Source: Auricularia sp. M13 (Eukaryota; Basidiomycota; Agaricomycetes; Auriculariales; Auriculariaceae). From it: a stretch of DNA of 64,000 bases. How positions within the stretch are numbered: position 1 is the first letter of the stretch; each line of letters opens with the position of its first letter. Shown piece after piece: positions 12,401 through 23,621 of this stretch. Below the pieces are notes generated by a model, which saw nothing but the letters and a program-made list of their open reading frames with translations, did not search any database and was not told where the DNA came from. Position numbers and translations under genes: made by a program. The stretch covers positions 1,364,001-1,428,000 of the forward strand of contig CM073194.1 of NCBI GenBank assembly GCA_037042915.1. The letters run 5' to 3'.

Positions 12401-14005
12401 GACAACAACCCTACGAGTACCATGGCAAGTAGCTGATGCAAGAGCCCTCGCGACATTATTCGGACCGCCCTCTGCGAGGGTCTAGAAAGGCAGATGATGC
12501 AATGAACACTCTATGCCAGGAGGGCATCGAACTGCATGGGAGATGCGTGCGACTCGTGAACTCGCCAACGCCCGCACCGGGTCACGATGCACCTCTGCAA
12601 TCTGTTGCAACTTTCGTTGACTTCGTTGCGAGCTCGCGTTTCAAGTGCGAGGACTGCGAGACCCCAGAGAAATACGTACCAGAGCTAAAGCCCATGTCCA
12701 GTGTGAGTTGCGGGCGGGGCACATCCGTGGTGCTCTGCAACTCCCCGCGCAGCATGCGAAGCTCAGCCTGAAGCGCGTGAAGCTGGGCGGCATTTGCAGA
12801 CTGAGCGCGTTCGAGAAGCCGCTTGTAGTGGGTGAGCTTCTGGACGTGAATGGCGTTGATGTGTTCTAGCGCCTGGATGAACTGCCCAAATGTGAATGGA
12901 CTGGCCTAACGGTCAACACAGGGGACGAAGACCGTAAAACTGGGATTCCACTCTCAAAGCAAAAGTGCCAGCAGAGGATGCGTGAAAGATAGCAGTTGCC
13001 TGCACCCAGCAATGCATTTCCACATACATTCCGGCGACACTATTGCGTTGAGATTTGATAATGGATTCCAGTTTCGCGGTCTTCGCCCTCAGAGAGAGCG
13101 AACGGCTTACCTCGTCGTCCGCGTCGACCTCGTCCACGGTGATCATGTCCATGCTCTCGTCGACGGTTTCGGCCCACACGCTGGCGATGGTGCCCTGGTG
13201 GCCGCCGCCGAGCACGGACTGGTTGTTGCGCATGCCGGGGACGATGCCGCTGCGTCTGCTGGAGCGCGCGGGCGAGTCCAGCTCGCCGAGCTCTGTCCAC
13301 GGTACCGCGGGCATGGGCATCATGTCGCCGCCGCTGCGGGGCGAGCGCGCGTGCTTGGCTGCGGGCGGCGTCCTCGACGGCGGCGTGCGTGTCGGCGGCG
13401 TGCGGTTCGACCTGGGCGTCGCCGGGTCGCTGTCGAGGAAGCTGCTGCCGCCGCCGCTGACCACTCTGCTCCCCGCGGGCGCCCTGGACGGCTTGGTGGG
13501 CGTGTTGAGGACGATCTCGGTCTGGCTGCGGGCAAGGGCGCCGCGCGGGCTGCCGTTCTCGAGGACGCTCATGCTGGCGCGCTTGCTGAGCTGGCCGGGC
13601 GAGTGCTGCATGCTGACGGCGCGCTGGCGGGGCACGGCGCTGGACGCCATGTCGCTCAGGTCGGAGGCAGAGGCGTCGGAGTGGAACACGCTAGCCGTTG
13701 CCGCCGGCGCCTGTGCCCGCGGCTTGGCCTTTCCGGCGCTGATGGACGCTGTCGTCTTCGCCACGACCGTCGTCGGGCTCCCCAGCTCGCCGTCGTGCTC
13801 GACGATGCTCGGAACGACGGCCATCGAGTGCCGTTTCGTGTTCAGCGTCGGAATCGCCGTCCGCCGCGCTCCTAGATGGCGGTTAGCAGCCGTCTCAGCA
13901 AATCCAGGCCAATCTCAGCAATTTTGAGCACGCACCGGCCCCGGTACTGTGCCTGGGCTTGCCAGCGCCCCCAGCGGTCGGCCGGACGGGTATACTCGAC
14001 GCCAT
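9489..14005 (-). CDS. F-box/WD-repeat protein, 1014 aa
   Basis: Likely SCF ubiquitin-ligase substrate receptor. Exons: 14005-13936, 13871-13111, 12905-12680, 12270-12151, 11761-11506, 11451-11324, 11261-11105, 11045-10780, 10713-10568, 10506-10030, 9980-9649, 9594-9489, all in phase. Residues 1-277 are disordered, Ser/Pro-rich with SP/TP sites. Residues 278-352 form a helical, coiled-coil-like segment ([24 protein letters not shown]), probably for dimerisation. The F-box is at about 417-460 ([18 protein letters not shown]). WD repeats follow from about 500 ([65 protein letters not shown]), only four or five clear blades. A long disordered insert with an eight-Asp/Glu run separates them from a last strand near [11 protein letters not shown]. 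The intron between exons 2 and 3 is 205 bp and could hide a small exon. Introns 3 and 4 are about 400 bp each. Confidence 0.85.
11762..12679 (-). repeat. TTGCGA/TCGCAA-rich expanded introns of the F-box/WD gene
   Basis: Two introns (12679-12271, 409 bp; 12150-11762, 389 bp) flank a 120-bp exon. Both are filled with degenerate copies of TTGCGA and its complement, plus a recurring AATGTCGCG word. Neighbouring introns of the same gene are about 50-75 bp. Confidence 0.75.
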
Positions 14006-14501
14006 CGCCCGTCGCAAGGGTTGAGAGGAAGCTGAACCGGAGACTGATGAGCGGAGTCGACGCGCCCCGCGTTCTTTTGATCGGACGTACAAACTCAGCC
14101 CTCGGGGGATGCTAACCGTACGTCTCAGTGCATACACGTGCGGTCTCACGGGTGAGACTGATTATTTCTTTGTAATGAGCGCCACATTGGAGATGATTAA
14201 CATGAAAGCCTCAGAACAGCGTGCCACCATGGCTCTCTTCGGGTCTTCGGGTTCCAAGCTGATAAATACGCTGAGAATATCGTAACCAAGCTTTAGGTCC
14301 ATTATTTCTACGAGGGAGTCACGTGCTTTAACGGCGGGAGTGGCTTGATGACGAGCCGATCGCCAGGCGGAGACAATGAGCGTGAAGATGTCAATGGACA
14401 TGTCACGTGCACGCCCCGACGCGGCGACGGAAGATGTAGGTGGACCATCTCAAGCACCATATGATTTGGATTATTTAGAATCTACGACCTGGACCAGTAT
14501 T

Positions 14502-15443
14502 TCAACATTCCGTGTAAGAGTAATCACGGTCTCCGCGGGGCACGAGGTCCCGATCCCTCAGCATAACCGAGATGCTACTCCCGCGCTGGTCGCACGCCTT
14601 CTGGAACACCGCCTGCGCGTTGTCGTTGTCGGTGTACTCGATCTCAATCATCTCCGCGCCGTACACATCGGTGTACGAGTCGCACTCCTTGTAGAACTGG
14701 CATTCCTCTGCGACCGCAAAGTCGAAGCCGGCTACGGCCTTGCCCTCGTCTCCGAGCTCCGCGGTGTTCTTCTGGCCCGCGGCGAGCCCGACTGAGTGCG
14801 CATAGGAGACGAGGAGCGCGGCGAGCGCGAGGTTGTCGTCCTTCGTGAGGAGCTTGTTCGAGCGCGTATAGCTCTACAAGGTGCACGCCATGCCGGTGAG
14901 ATACTACAACAAATTCTCTGAGAAAAACTGCACTCACGTCTAGGTTGTCGAATTCGACGGCATTGAAGCCCTTGCTGGCACAACCCGCGGTCCAACCATT
15001 GATAATGTCGGCAATCGCAGCGCGCTTCGCATCCGTGCTCGTGTCGAGGAAAAACTCGCCCTCCCAGTCGGGGTCTTCGAAATAGTTGCCGTTCTTGCGT
15101 CTCAGCAGCAGCGCATCGCGGTCGGGGGCTACAGACGATTCGAGGGAAAGGGCAGTCAGTACCTCCGCATCCGAGTTTGACGAGACAACGACTCATACGT
15201 ACAGCCTTTCCAGAAGTCCTCGTCCTCCTCCTGCGTCTGGAATCCATTGACGTAGCAAATATTGTACAGCCCAGCGGCGGGCGACTCCGTGCGGTCGCGC
15301 GTGACGACGCGCACGTCGGACGCGGGAGTGTACGCGCCACCCAGCTGGTAGTCGGCCTTCGCGTTAGCGGGCAGATTCGTCAACGCCGCAGTTGCCATAG
15401 CCTGAGCCAGAGCGGCGAGGAAGAGAGACGTTGGTGCAACCAT
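14502..15443 (-). CDS. GH114 endo-alpha-1,4-polygalactosaminidase (copy A), 267 aa
   Basis: Secreted family GH114 hydrolase, expected to cut alpha-1,4-linked galactosamine chains such as deacetylated galactosaminogalactan. Exons 15443-15203, 15128-14938 and 14873-14502 close in phase. ATG 15443 gives a signal peptide (MVAPTSLFLAALAQAMATAA). The frame extends upstream only through a TTG. Domain landmarks: DYQLGGAYTP, VVTRDRTESP, GLYNICYVNGFQTQ (start of the TIM barrel), DPDWEGEFFLDTST, GFNAVEFDNLD at about 134-144, and GFDFAVAEEC ... TDVYGAEMIEIEY. The acidic residues of FDNLD and EIEY are the expected active-site region (inference from the family). It sits 1.75 kb from copy B in the same orientation, and a TATAAAG lies 52 bp upstream of the ATG. 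Confidence 0.9.
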
Positions 15444-15494
15444 CGTCAAGTTCAGCTGGGGTCACAGAGTCTCCTGGTTCGAACAACAATTCCC

Positions 15495-15501
15495 CTTTAT
15501 A
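15495..15501 (-). promoter_or_regulatory. TATA box of GH114 copy A
   Basis: TATAAAG on the minus strand, about 52 bp upstream of the start codon at 15443. Assigned by motif and position only. Confidence 0.5.
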
Positions 15502-17190
15502 CTCCAAGTTCGTTTCTCTTGCCTCGAATGTTCTCTCACGCGATGTCATGAATTGTTGAGATGAAGTCATGAAGTTTACATCTTTCGCCCTCAGTTTCCG
15601 ACGAGACCACCTGGTCTGGTCAGATTCAGCACGAGAACCAGCTTCGCTGAATCATTCTTTCGTCTCTCGACATTCTCATCATGACTGATTTTCCCGCAAG
15701 CGCGCAGACGACGCATAAACCCCGCACGCCGTTCGCTCCGTGCCAAAAATGGACGCAGTCTGCAGCGTCCTCTTTGCCTGCGTCCAACTTGGTGAGCTGA
15801 CAGGACTCGATGATCCGTCTCGAAAGGAGAGCGTTCCACGTAGCTCCCACCGACTTCACACGATGCGTCATTCTTCTGTAAAAACCGGGGGTTGCTGTGG
15901 AGTGCGTTGGAGCTTCCAGAGCACTCAAAGCAGCCATAGACACGTACCCCCTTTAGTAGCAAGGGCTCTTCTCCAAAGCAGTCGGCTTGCTATGAAAGCG
16001 CTCTCATAGCGCTCTCATAGCGCTATGGAGCGGCCGCTTTAGGCAACTCCGTGATATCCAGACCGCCGCTGATACCGGCATGCGCACAGCCCATCATTTG
16101 ATAGATTTGTTCAGGATTACTTTGGTGCTTGCTGACTTCCTCTCTGGCTCTCGAGACACAAATACGAATGATAAGTAGGATATATATTAACAAGTACTAC
16201 TAGCGTAACAAATAATCATGCCCCCACGTTCGACATGAGGAAGGCGCGAGATGAGCGTCGCGTGTATTGAACTCGCGAAGTGTGCGTAAAACGTTGAACC
16301 TGTCCAAATATGAGAATGAAGTTCTTCGACAGAGAATATGAATGAACGTACATATCGTTGCGGGTGTCGCGCGATGCCTGGTAAGAAGACTTGTCAGTAT
16401 ACACAGCAACGATGCCGAACAGTCAGCGAGCCCAACAGCTTAGCAACCAGGTGCAGCCGGATCCAAAGGAGTAAAGCCCAGAGCCGCAAGAGAGCCGACA
16501 CCCCCAGAGCAGCAGATGAGTCCAGATCAGCAAGAGCACCACAGCAGAGCCTAAATACCAGAGCCATGAAGGGTCGAAGTGCGAGAGACGAGACAGTGAC
16601 ACGAGACGTTGACGACTTCCTGGGCTTGCCGACAGACAGCCTTGACAGGAAGGCTTTGAGGAGCGAGGGAGAACGAGTGGGGACAGGCGGGCGACCAGCG
16701 CTGTGAGCACGGCGCGGCATGTTGGGAAGGGGGAAGAAGAGACTTAGGCTGTTCGAACTCAGCGAAAACCCAACCAAGTCTTCCTGGCGACCATCGTGAT
16801 GAGCGTGGGCCGATGGCAACGAGCCGGCCACGGCAGAATGAGGTGGGGCTGCGGCGGAAGCCAAAGCGCGCGAAAGCGGCCATGTTTAGCTTTTGAGTGC
16901 TTTGAAGCATCAATTGATTGCTCTGGGATGCTATGGCGCATTAAACGGCTGCTCTGGAATGCTCTCAAGTGCTATACAGCGACCCGGTTGCTCTGGAATG
17001 CACAAGGAGCTGTCGCTGCAGCTGCAGAGCATTCGGGTTTTTGCAGAAGTTGAGATGCACGGCGGGTATGCGGGAGGTGCAAAACACTATGTGCAAACAC
17101 CTCTCTTCACGGACCAGCTCAACGACGACATTCAATGGCTGTAGGATGATTACTTACTATACCAATAAATACAGTAAAGAAGGCACGTCT
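15502..17190. other. Intergenic between GH114 copies A and B
   Basis: No gene recognised. Holds small tandem repeats: an 11-bp unit AGCGCTCTCAT twice plus a partial copy (15997-16030), and three copies of a TGCTCTGGRATGC-like word around 16918-17000. A 156-codon hydrophobic frame (16864-16394, minus) has no family motifs. Confidence 0.45.
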
Positions 17191-18107
17191 TCAGCACTGC
17201 GAATACTTGTAACCTTTACTTCCCTTCGGCACGACGTCGCGATCGCGGAGGATGACGGAAATCCTGCTGCCGCGCGCCTTGCACGCCTTGTCGAACACGC
17301 TCTGGCCGCTATACTCGATCTCGAGCACGCGCGCGCCGTATACGTCCGTGTACTCGTCGCACTCGTCGTACTGCTGGCACTCCTCGGCGACGGCGAAATC
17401 GAATCCGGCAGTCTTCTTGCCGTCGCCGCCGAGCTCGCCGCCGGCGTTCTTCTGCGCCACGGCGAGGCCGAGCGAGTGCGCCGAGGCGACCAGGAGCTTG
17501 GCGTATGCGAGGTTGTTGGCTTTTGTCAAGAGATTGTTGGAGCGCGTGAAGGTCTGCGCGTAGAACGTGAGCTGAGAAGGAACTAAGGGATGAGAAGGCA
17601 CGCTGTACGCACGTCGAGGTTGTCGAGCTCTACAGCCTTGAATCCCTTCTTCGCGCAGTCCGAGATCCATCCATTGACAATTTTCGCAATGGCTTTGCGC
17701 TTCGCGTCCGTGCTTGTGTCGAGGAAGATCTCGCCCGGCCAGTCAGGGTCTTCAAAGTACTTGCCGCTCTTGTTCCTAAGCAACAATCCGTCCCTCTCTT
17801 TCGCTATAAGGGTGGAGTATGTGAGTCTTAATCATAAAATTATAAAGACGTGCAGTGGCTTACCTTTCCAAAACGAAGCCTCGCCCGGCTGCGTCTGGAA
17901 CGCATTCACATAGCAGATGTTGTACAGCCCTGCGACAGGCGACGCAGTGCGGTCGCGCGTGACAACTTTGACGTCAGACGCGGGCGTGTATGAGCCACCG
18001 ATTTGGTAGTCGAACTTCGCGTTTGCGGGAAGATTTGTGACTGTAGAAGCCAGGGCAACAAGGGCCTGCGACAGCGCCACCAAAAGGATGAATTTCGTAG
18101 AAGCCAT
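17191..18107 (-). CDS. GH114 endo-alpha-1,4-polygalactosaminidase (copy B), 265 aa
   Basis: Second GH114 enzyme, secreted. Exons 18107-17864, 17803-17613 and 17553-17191. The two introns fall at exactly the same codons and phases as in copy A (phase 1 after the FWK motif, phase 0 after DNLD), and the central exon is again 191 bp. Signal peptide MASTKFILLVALSQALVALA, then FDYQIGGSYTPASDVKVVTR, GLYNICYVNAFQTQ, DPDWPGEIFLDTST, KAVELDNLD and FDFAVAEECQQYDECDEYTD. The C-terminus ends in YKYSQC. Sequence blocks are much closer to copy C than to A in the last exon (AQKNAGGELG, EECQQYDEC). The three copies may differ in substrate length preference, but nothing in the sequence shows that. Confidence 0.9.
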
Positions 18108-19022
18108 AGCAGTTCACCAGTGGGGCGAAAGAAAGAGAGAAGTAGTTTGAAATGCAGTGAAACTCCGTGTTATAGTCCCAAAACCGCGTGCCTGCATGGG
18201 AAGGCGATCACTGCCATGATCATGGAAGGCGAAGCCGATGTTCCGCAATCGGGACGCTAGTGGTACTGTATCGCCATGCTGTTGTTGAAGTCTCGCAAGG
18301 AATGGCGAGGCGTCAGTTGAAAGACAGAGCATCACGAATGAAGTGCCAGCGTTTGGAATTGAAAGCCCGAAGTTCGGAAGTTGAACTTTATGTTCCGCTT
18401 CTTGCACTTACAAACCATGACCACCGCTTCAGGGACTTGTCTACGAGCAGTTCGACCATTTTATTGTCGCGCTAAACTCCTCGGTGCTTTCATAATCTCT
18501 GGTTCTGGACGCTTTGCTGTGCGGCAGCCATGGCGACCGCAAGTTCCGGGCAGTTGGGAGCGTCTGCACCTGCCAGGCATCCTTCTTTCGACGCTGTCTG
18601 GGTCGTCAACAGTCAACGTCGCTCTCTGACTATGTGAATGGCTATGCGCGTGCTTCTGCTTCAACTACGTATCAGCGACTGTCCCAATGCTCTTTTTGTC
18701 GGTTCCTTCTTCGCCCCAGCAGCCCACGTAGTGGAACGCTACCATAATTGCTCAGTGTGCTTCATCTTGCCATCGTACTGCTCCGCGTGGCCTTCGCTTG
18801 TGATCTTGGTGGGTGTTGGTGGGATCCTCAAATCTGGGCGCTGTGCACGACGCGACTCTGTGACTCGGTTTTTGGTCCTTCAACCTTTATCAACATGTAC
18901 GTCACGGTCCAACACAGAATCTGAAATCCCCTTTGTTTACTCATGTAATTAAATATAGCCAACTCGAGCTGCGCTCGTGAAGTTCAAGTTGAACGGTATC
19001 AAGTACGATGCTTCTGCCACAT
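18108..19022. other. Intergenic
   Basis: 5' flank of GH114 copy B and 3' flank of the small secreted protein gene. Short frames only; no RNA gene or repeat seen. Confidence 0.5.
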
Positions 19023-19658
19023 TCAAAAAGTGGGGGCGCCGAGGTTTGTGATTTCGTGCCACTGCAAATATTTCTCAGCTGGGACCGGGTGCTCAAGACA
19101 ATGCGCCATACCTCGGTAATCTTGAGCTCGCCGTCTATCTCACGGACGACTCCGAAGGCGGCGTCAGTACCCCACAGCTGACTGCCGGATACCAGCCCCC
19201 CCTCGATCCCCGTAAGGACGCCATACCCTCCCGTATAGCCGCCCGCCGCGGACACGGCCACGACGGAGGTGAGCGAGTGGTCGAATGTCTGGTACTTCTT
19301 CTCGAGGTTGGCCTTGATCGCGGTGAAGTACGCCTTCAACGACGTGAAGTTGTACGAAATGTCATTGAAGGTCGCTGTCACGTTGCGCGCGAACGCCTTG
19401 TCGAACGCGACATCCCATCCGTCGTTGCCTGGCGCAGGGAAGAAGCCGTTTGAGGCGGTCTCGAGGAAATGGGCCAGCGTCGTGTTCGAGACGGTTCGGC
19501 CCCCGAGATTGTGGAGAAACTCGGACGGCAGGGCCGTCGCGGTAGATGCAGCTGCCAATAGAATAGCGGTAGCGACTGGTACAATTCAATTCCAATCAGC
19601 ACCTGTCTCCAGGTGGGGAATAAGCTATTTCGCTCAAAGACGCACGTGTGAACTTCAT
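19023..19658 (-). CDS. Small secreted protein, NTF2/SnoaL-like size, 171 aa
   Basis: Exons 19658-19646 (13 nt), 19575-19112 and 19061-19023 join in phase. The tiny first exon supplies MKFT of a clear signal peptide (MKFTLATAILLAAASTATAL). The mature region of about 150 residues has a single compact domain with alternating helices and strands, including GWDVAFDKAFARNVTATFNDI, FTAIKANLEKKYQTFDHSL and VVAVSAAGGYTGGYGVLTG, and ends WHEITNLGAPTF. The arrangement (N-terminal helices, then a curved sheet closed by ITEVW/ITEWHEI) resembles the SnoaL/NTF2-like fold common among fungal secreted proteins. This is a resemblance, not a motif match. N-glycosylation sequons (NVT, NFT, NTT) occur. No catalytic residue can be named. 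Confidence 0.75.
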
Positions 19659-20793
19659 GACGAGATTTTGAGTGTAGAGCAGGCGGAAAGACGAAGTTGA
19701 TGAGACAATTGGGTGAAACTTGGGAGAGCAGATGATGCTGGTCGCCTCACCTGCGGTCTCGTATTTCTACGAGCAGACAGATATTGGAAATGGCTGCCTT
19801 GGGTATGTGATGCTGTCAACCGGCGATTACTTCCTGTTCGCAGCTCCCTCTGCGCTGAGATAATGATCATCGTGATATAAAGACCCCAAACAAGCCCCAA
19901 AGCCAGGTTCTCGCCAGGTCGCGACATTTGTTCAGGTTATTGTCCTACGCTGCTTGGCAGCGCCATTTTTGGAGACGCATATGAGATTGAGTCCAGGAGC
20001 CTGACGGGGGTCTGCGGCGCGCGCATGACGATAAAATGGCTGCGAGGCTCCAGATGACAATTGCGACGGTATTATTGCGTCCCTCGGACTCGATGCGTCG
20101 ACGATGAGATCACACGCGCCATCGGACAATGCAGACTGCCGTTTCTCGCAGCAGTAATGACAGCGCTGCCAGCACTTTATGCTCGCAGCACTCCTTCACA
20201 GGAACTACTGCGGCCTGCGGCGTGCTGGCGTCATGTCCATTGGATGTATAGTTTTGTATTCATGTAGACCTTACAAGCACGCGTCGGATCCATTACAAGT
20301 TTTTCACCACCAGGAAAAACGGCGTGCTGAGCAACGTGTTAAGGAAACATTCCTCGTTGCCTTGAGCACGGCGCTGGATAAAGTTTAAGTGGGAGCCTGA
20401 AACTCCGCCTTGTCGTTCCTTTGTCCGCTTGGGCAATGTCGGAAAGGATCGTGCCCAACAGAGCCTTCTGGTCTATGCTCCGCTCACCTCAAGGCGATAA
20501 GGTGAGCTTTTCGCGTCCTCCGCCACCCAAAGTCGGTCGCATCGGCAGACTGTCATACATTTTTTTTTTTGCCTTGCCTCAGTCCGGCGTTGACGGCCTT
20601 TTTTCTTGTACGTCCAACCATTGCAGCTGTCATGCACTCACTGACAATCGGCTAAGTATATCGTCGGCCGAGTATGCGCGATACTTTTTAGTTTTGGGTT
20701 CTCGACGATTCAATCGGGCAACACTTTGGTACCCCCAGCATTCACAGGGACACACACTGCGACGGCGTTGACGATATTCTGCTTTGATACATG
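19659..20793. other. Intergenic
   Basis: 5' flank of the small secreted protein gene and 3' flank of the zinc-binding-type gene. Contains a short poly-T run near 20560 but no convincing gene or RNA. Confidence 0.5.
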
Positions 20794-22493
20794 CTACTTC
20801 AACTTTCGCTTCTTCGACTCCAGCTTCTCCGTCTCTTCGCTGTCCTGCATCTTTCGCTTCGTCGTCTTGCCGTCCCCCTTCGGTGTTCGGTGCTGCGGCG
20901 TGAGGTCCGCCGCCACGTCCTTCTTGTGCCCGTGTTCCCAGGCGCGGTAGAACGCCACGGCCAGTCGGCTGCCAAGGAACTTCGGCTCGATGTCCTTGCC
21001 CTCCCTCACCAGCCACTCGGCGAGAGCGCCATGTGTTTTTGTCCCGTCCGCAACGAGTTTCGCCAGCACCTTGCACGGCGCATTCCCACCGTACCCGACA
21101 AGGTGCCGCTCCATCTGCTGCGGCCGGCCGTACGCTGCCTGCGGCTCCCCACAGAAGTGGCAGCACGGTTTCATGCTCTCGAGGGGCGAGCAGCGACTGA
21201 CGTGGTTCTGGAAGCTCTTCCAGTCCGCCCACTGTCTGAACCCCCCGGCCGGGCGTTTGCGGTGGGCAACGCAGACGAAGCATTCGAAAGGCCCAGGCTG
21301 GTCGCACGTCAGGCCTCTCTCCTTACACGCTATCCCGCGCTCGCTCTCCTTGAACGGGACGGCGGGGAATGGGTTCTCGAACCCGGAATCTGTCTTGGCC
21401 CTCTGGCGCGTGTTTCCTGGGGCTGGCGCCGCTGGTGCTGCAGTTGGCAGAGCAACGTCGGTCCGCGAGCCCTGTGACTGGACTGGCGTTATCAAAGTGT
21501 TGTTGGATTGGACGTAGTGTCCAAACTGTTCGTCGAGCTCGGCACCGCCATCTATAGGACCATCTGGTCAGATAAATCCCCGGGAGATGCGGTGAAGGAC
21601 GTACCATGGTGCCCGCTCGCGAACAAAGGGCCTGTGTCGACCGATGAACTGGGCCCCGCACCACAATCCAGCGAAGCCGCGCTTGGCGAGGTGCGAGCCA
21701 CTGTGGAAGGCGACTGACCTCCTGGGCTTGCCGGTAGACCAAATAATCCGCCATCGGACGACAGGGTGGGTGAGTCCTGGCTGTCGACCGCGGGCAATGA
21801 CGCTGTGCTCAGTTCCAACGGCGCGGCCTCCGGCAGAACGGGCAGCGACCATTGAGCGCTGCGGGGATCAATGCACGGCCCAGGCTGCTCCACCTCCGGT
21901 TCGTCGTACACCGTGGTGGTCGTGGTGGAACCCGTTAATGGGCCAGCAGTGGCCACTGACTGCGCTGCCGCTGCATGCACGTTAGTGCATTGTCCGACTA
22001 CGACTCCAGAACAAAGGGACTGACTGTCTCCAGCAGCTTCATCTATCTGCACGCCCGTGCCCAGCGTCGCGTCGGGCATCGCGATCGCGGGTCCCAAGAA
22101 TGGGTTCGCCTGCGCAGAAGGCCCCGCGACTGCGCCGAACACGCCCATGTCGAAGGAGAAGGAATACGCAGTCTGATCGTGCCACCGTGAGTTGACGAGG
22201 ACCAGGGCAAGGCATTGACTTACCAGAGCAACTGTGCCGAAACCCAGTGACAGGCCCTCGTTGGAATCCATCGACTGGGTCAAATGCTAGACGCGCATTC
22301 GTGAGTGGTCAGGGATTCCACGGCCGATGTGGTGTCAACTCACGAGGTCGATGTCATAGCCCATTTGTGCTTGCGTGAAATCGTCGTCGCGCGGCGCCCA
22401 GTCGTAGTCGAGGCGTTCTTGCTCGTCGTTGAGCAGGGTCGATGGAACAGTTGCCACATTGGCGGAAGAGTTGCTGATGATTGCGTCGGACAT
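20794..22493 (-). CDS. Cys/His zinc-binding-type nuclear protein, 512 aa
   Basis: Family not recognised. Exons 22493-22344, 22286-22224, 22172-21605 and 21551-20794 close in phase. Residues 1-330 are acidic, Ser/Pro/Thr-rich and probably disordered, like a transactivation region. Residues 336-420 hold two C2HC-like clusters: Cys351-x2-Cys354 ... His377-x3-Cys381, and Cys391-x2-Cys394 ... His410-x9-Cys420, preceded by Cys336 and Cys343. Their spacing is irregular compared with classical C2H2 fingers. A helical segment (ALAEWLVREGKDIEPKFLG, VAFYRAWEHG) follows. The C-terminus is strongly basic (KGDGKTTKRKMQ, ESKKRKLK), which reads as a nuclear localisation signal. A nucleic-acid-binding regulator is the natural guess. 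Confidence 0.75.
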
Positions 22494-23621
22494 GTAGTCT
22501 ATCAGTTGTTGGAGCGGGAGTCTCGAGTGTTACTGTCGAGGTGAGAGAGAGGGTAAGAGAGGTTGGGGTGGAGCCTGAAAGAAACAATGCAGTTATAAAG
22601 CCCAGGACAATGATTTCGATGGACCACGCCTAAGCGAGCCGTGGTCATCAGTGGGCACTCCCACGCCGCTGTTTTGCTGAGCTCTTCGACCAGAAGAGGC
22701 AGTTCCGATGGCCTGCCGGTTGTTTCTGTGTGTGCAGTCTTTCGCTCATGAAGAACAGTGTATCTCTCTCGCAGGAGAGCGCTGTACCGAGCCAAATGCC
22801 CAAAAAACGTCGGCAGGCCGCAACGGCACTTTGCTTCATTTTCGGGTGGCTGTGACCTCGTTGACTTGTGTAGCGAATTGGACCCTGTAGATCTACAACC
22901 ACCCCTCATTTTCTATTGTTGAGGCTTGCCACGGTTGGAAAGCTGGATAATTCACGCGACGAAAGCGTGGCGTCTGGCCTCCGTGGCTGCGTGTGGCACA
23001 CATGGTCACGCCGCTATTGGTACCCTGAGCTCCGTGGCTCCATTGACGTCGACTCGGCCTGAGGCATACAAGAGCTGGGTAATCAGTGACAGCAGTCATG
23101 CGAACGGAAAGACTCGGGCGTGTGCAGCTGAACGCATGACGCAATCTTCGTTTGGGAGGAGACCCGCTTTCCCCAAGCAAAGAAAAGAATCTCAATACGT
23201 CGAGACGAAAAGGGCAATCCGAGGAAGCTTCTTCCAAATCTCACAGGACCACCATCGCCTATTTGGGCGAGCCGAACGTCAGGCGACCTGATAACGCTCC
23301 TCGAAGGCGACTCTTCGCGACTCTTCGCGAGGTGCGGGGTGTTTCAGCATGGCATGCTGAGCGCTCGGAATACTGCGAGAAGACTCGGACGGAGCGATCG
23401 CAACAGGAAAAGAAAATGGAAGGATCATAAGCGAAAGGGCCCAGGAGAAGCAGTCGCGCGATCGGAGCTCAGAAGTACAAAACGTTCGCATTCGTCAACT
23501 GATGGCGTAGAGCTCGTAAGGTACATTATCACAATTCCCAGACAGAAGACCGACGACAGCAGTATTAGGGTGCGTGATTCGCAATCGTCAGTAGGCAGTG
23601 CGCAAAGGGCGCATAACAAAT
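22494..23621. other. Intergenic
   Basis: 5' flank of the zinc-binding-type gene and 3' flank of the four-TM gene. Several 70-135 codon frames occur without motifs. Nothing supported. Confidence 0.45.

Noticed and set aside
16394-16864. 156-codon minus-strand frame with a basic start and hydrophobic end
   Set aside because: No motif, no splice logic, and the hydrophobic part coincides with a repetitive CTCTGG-rich sequence.
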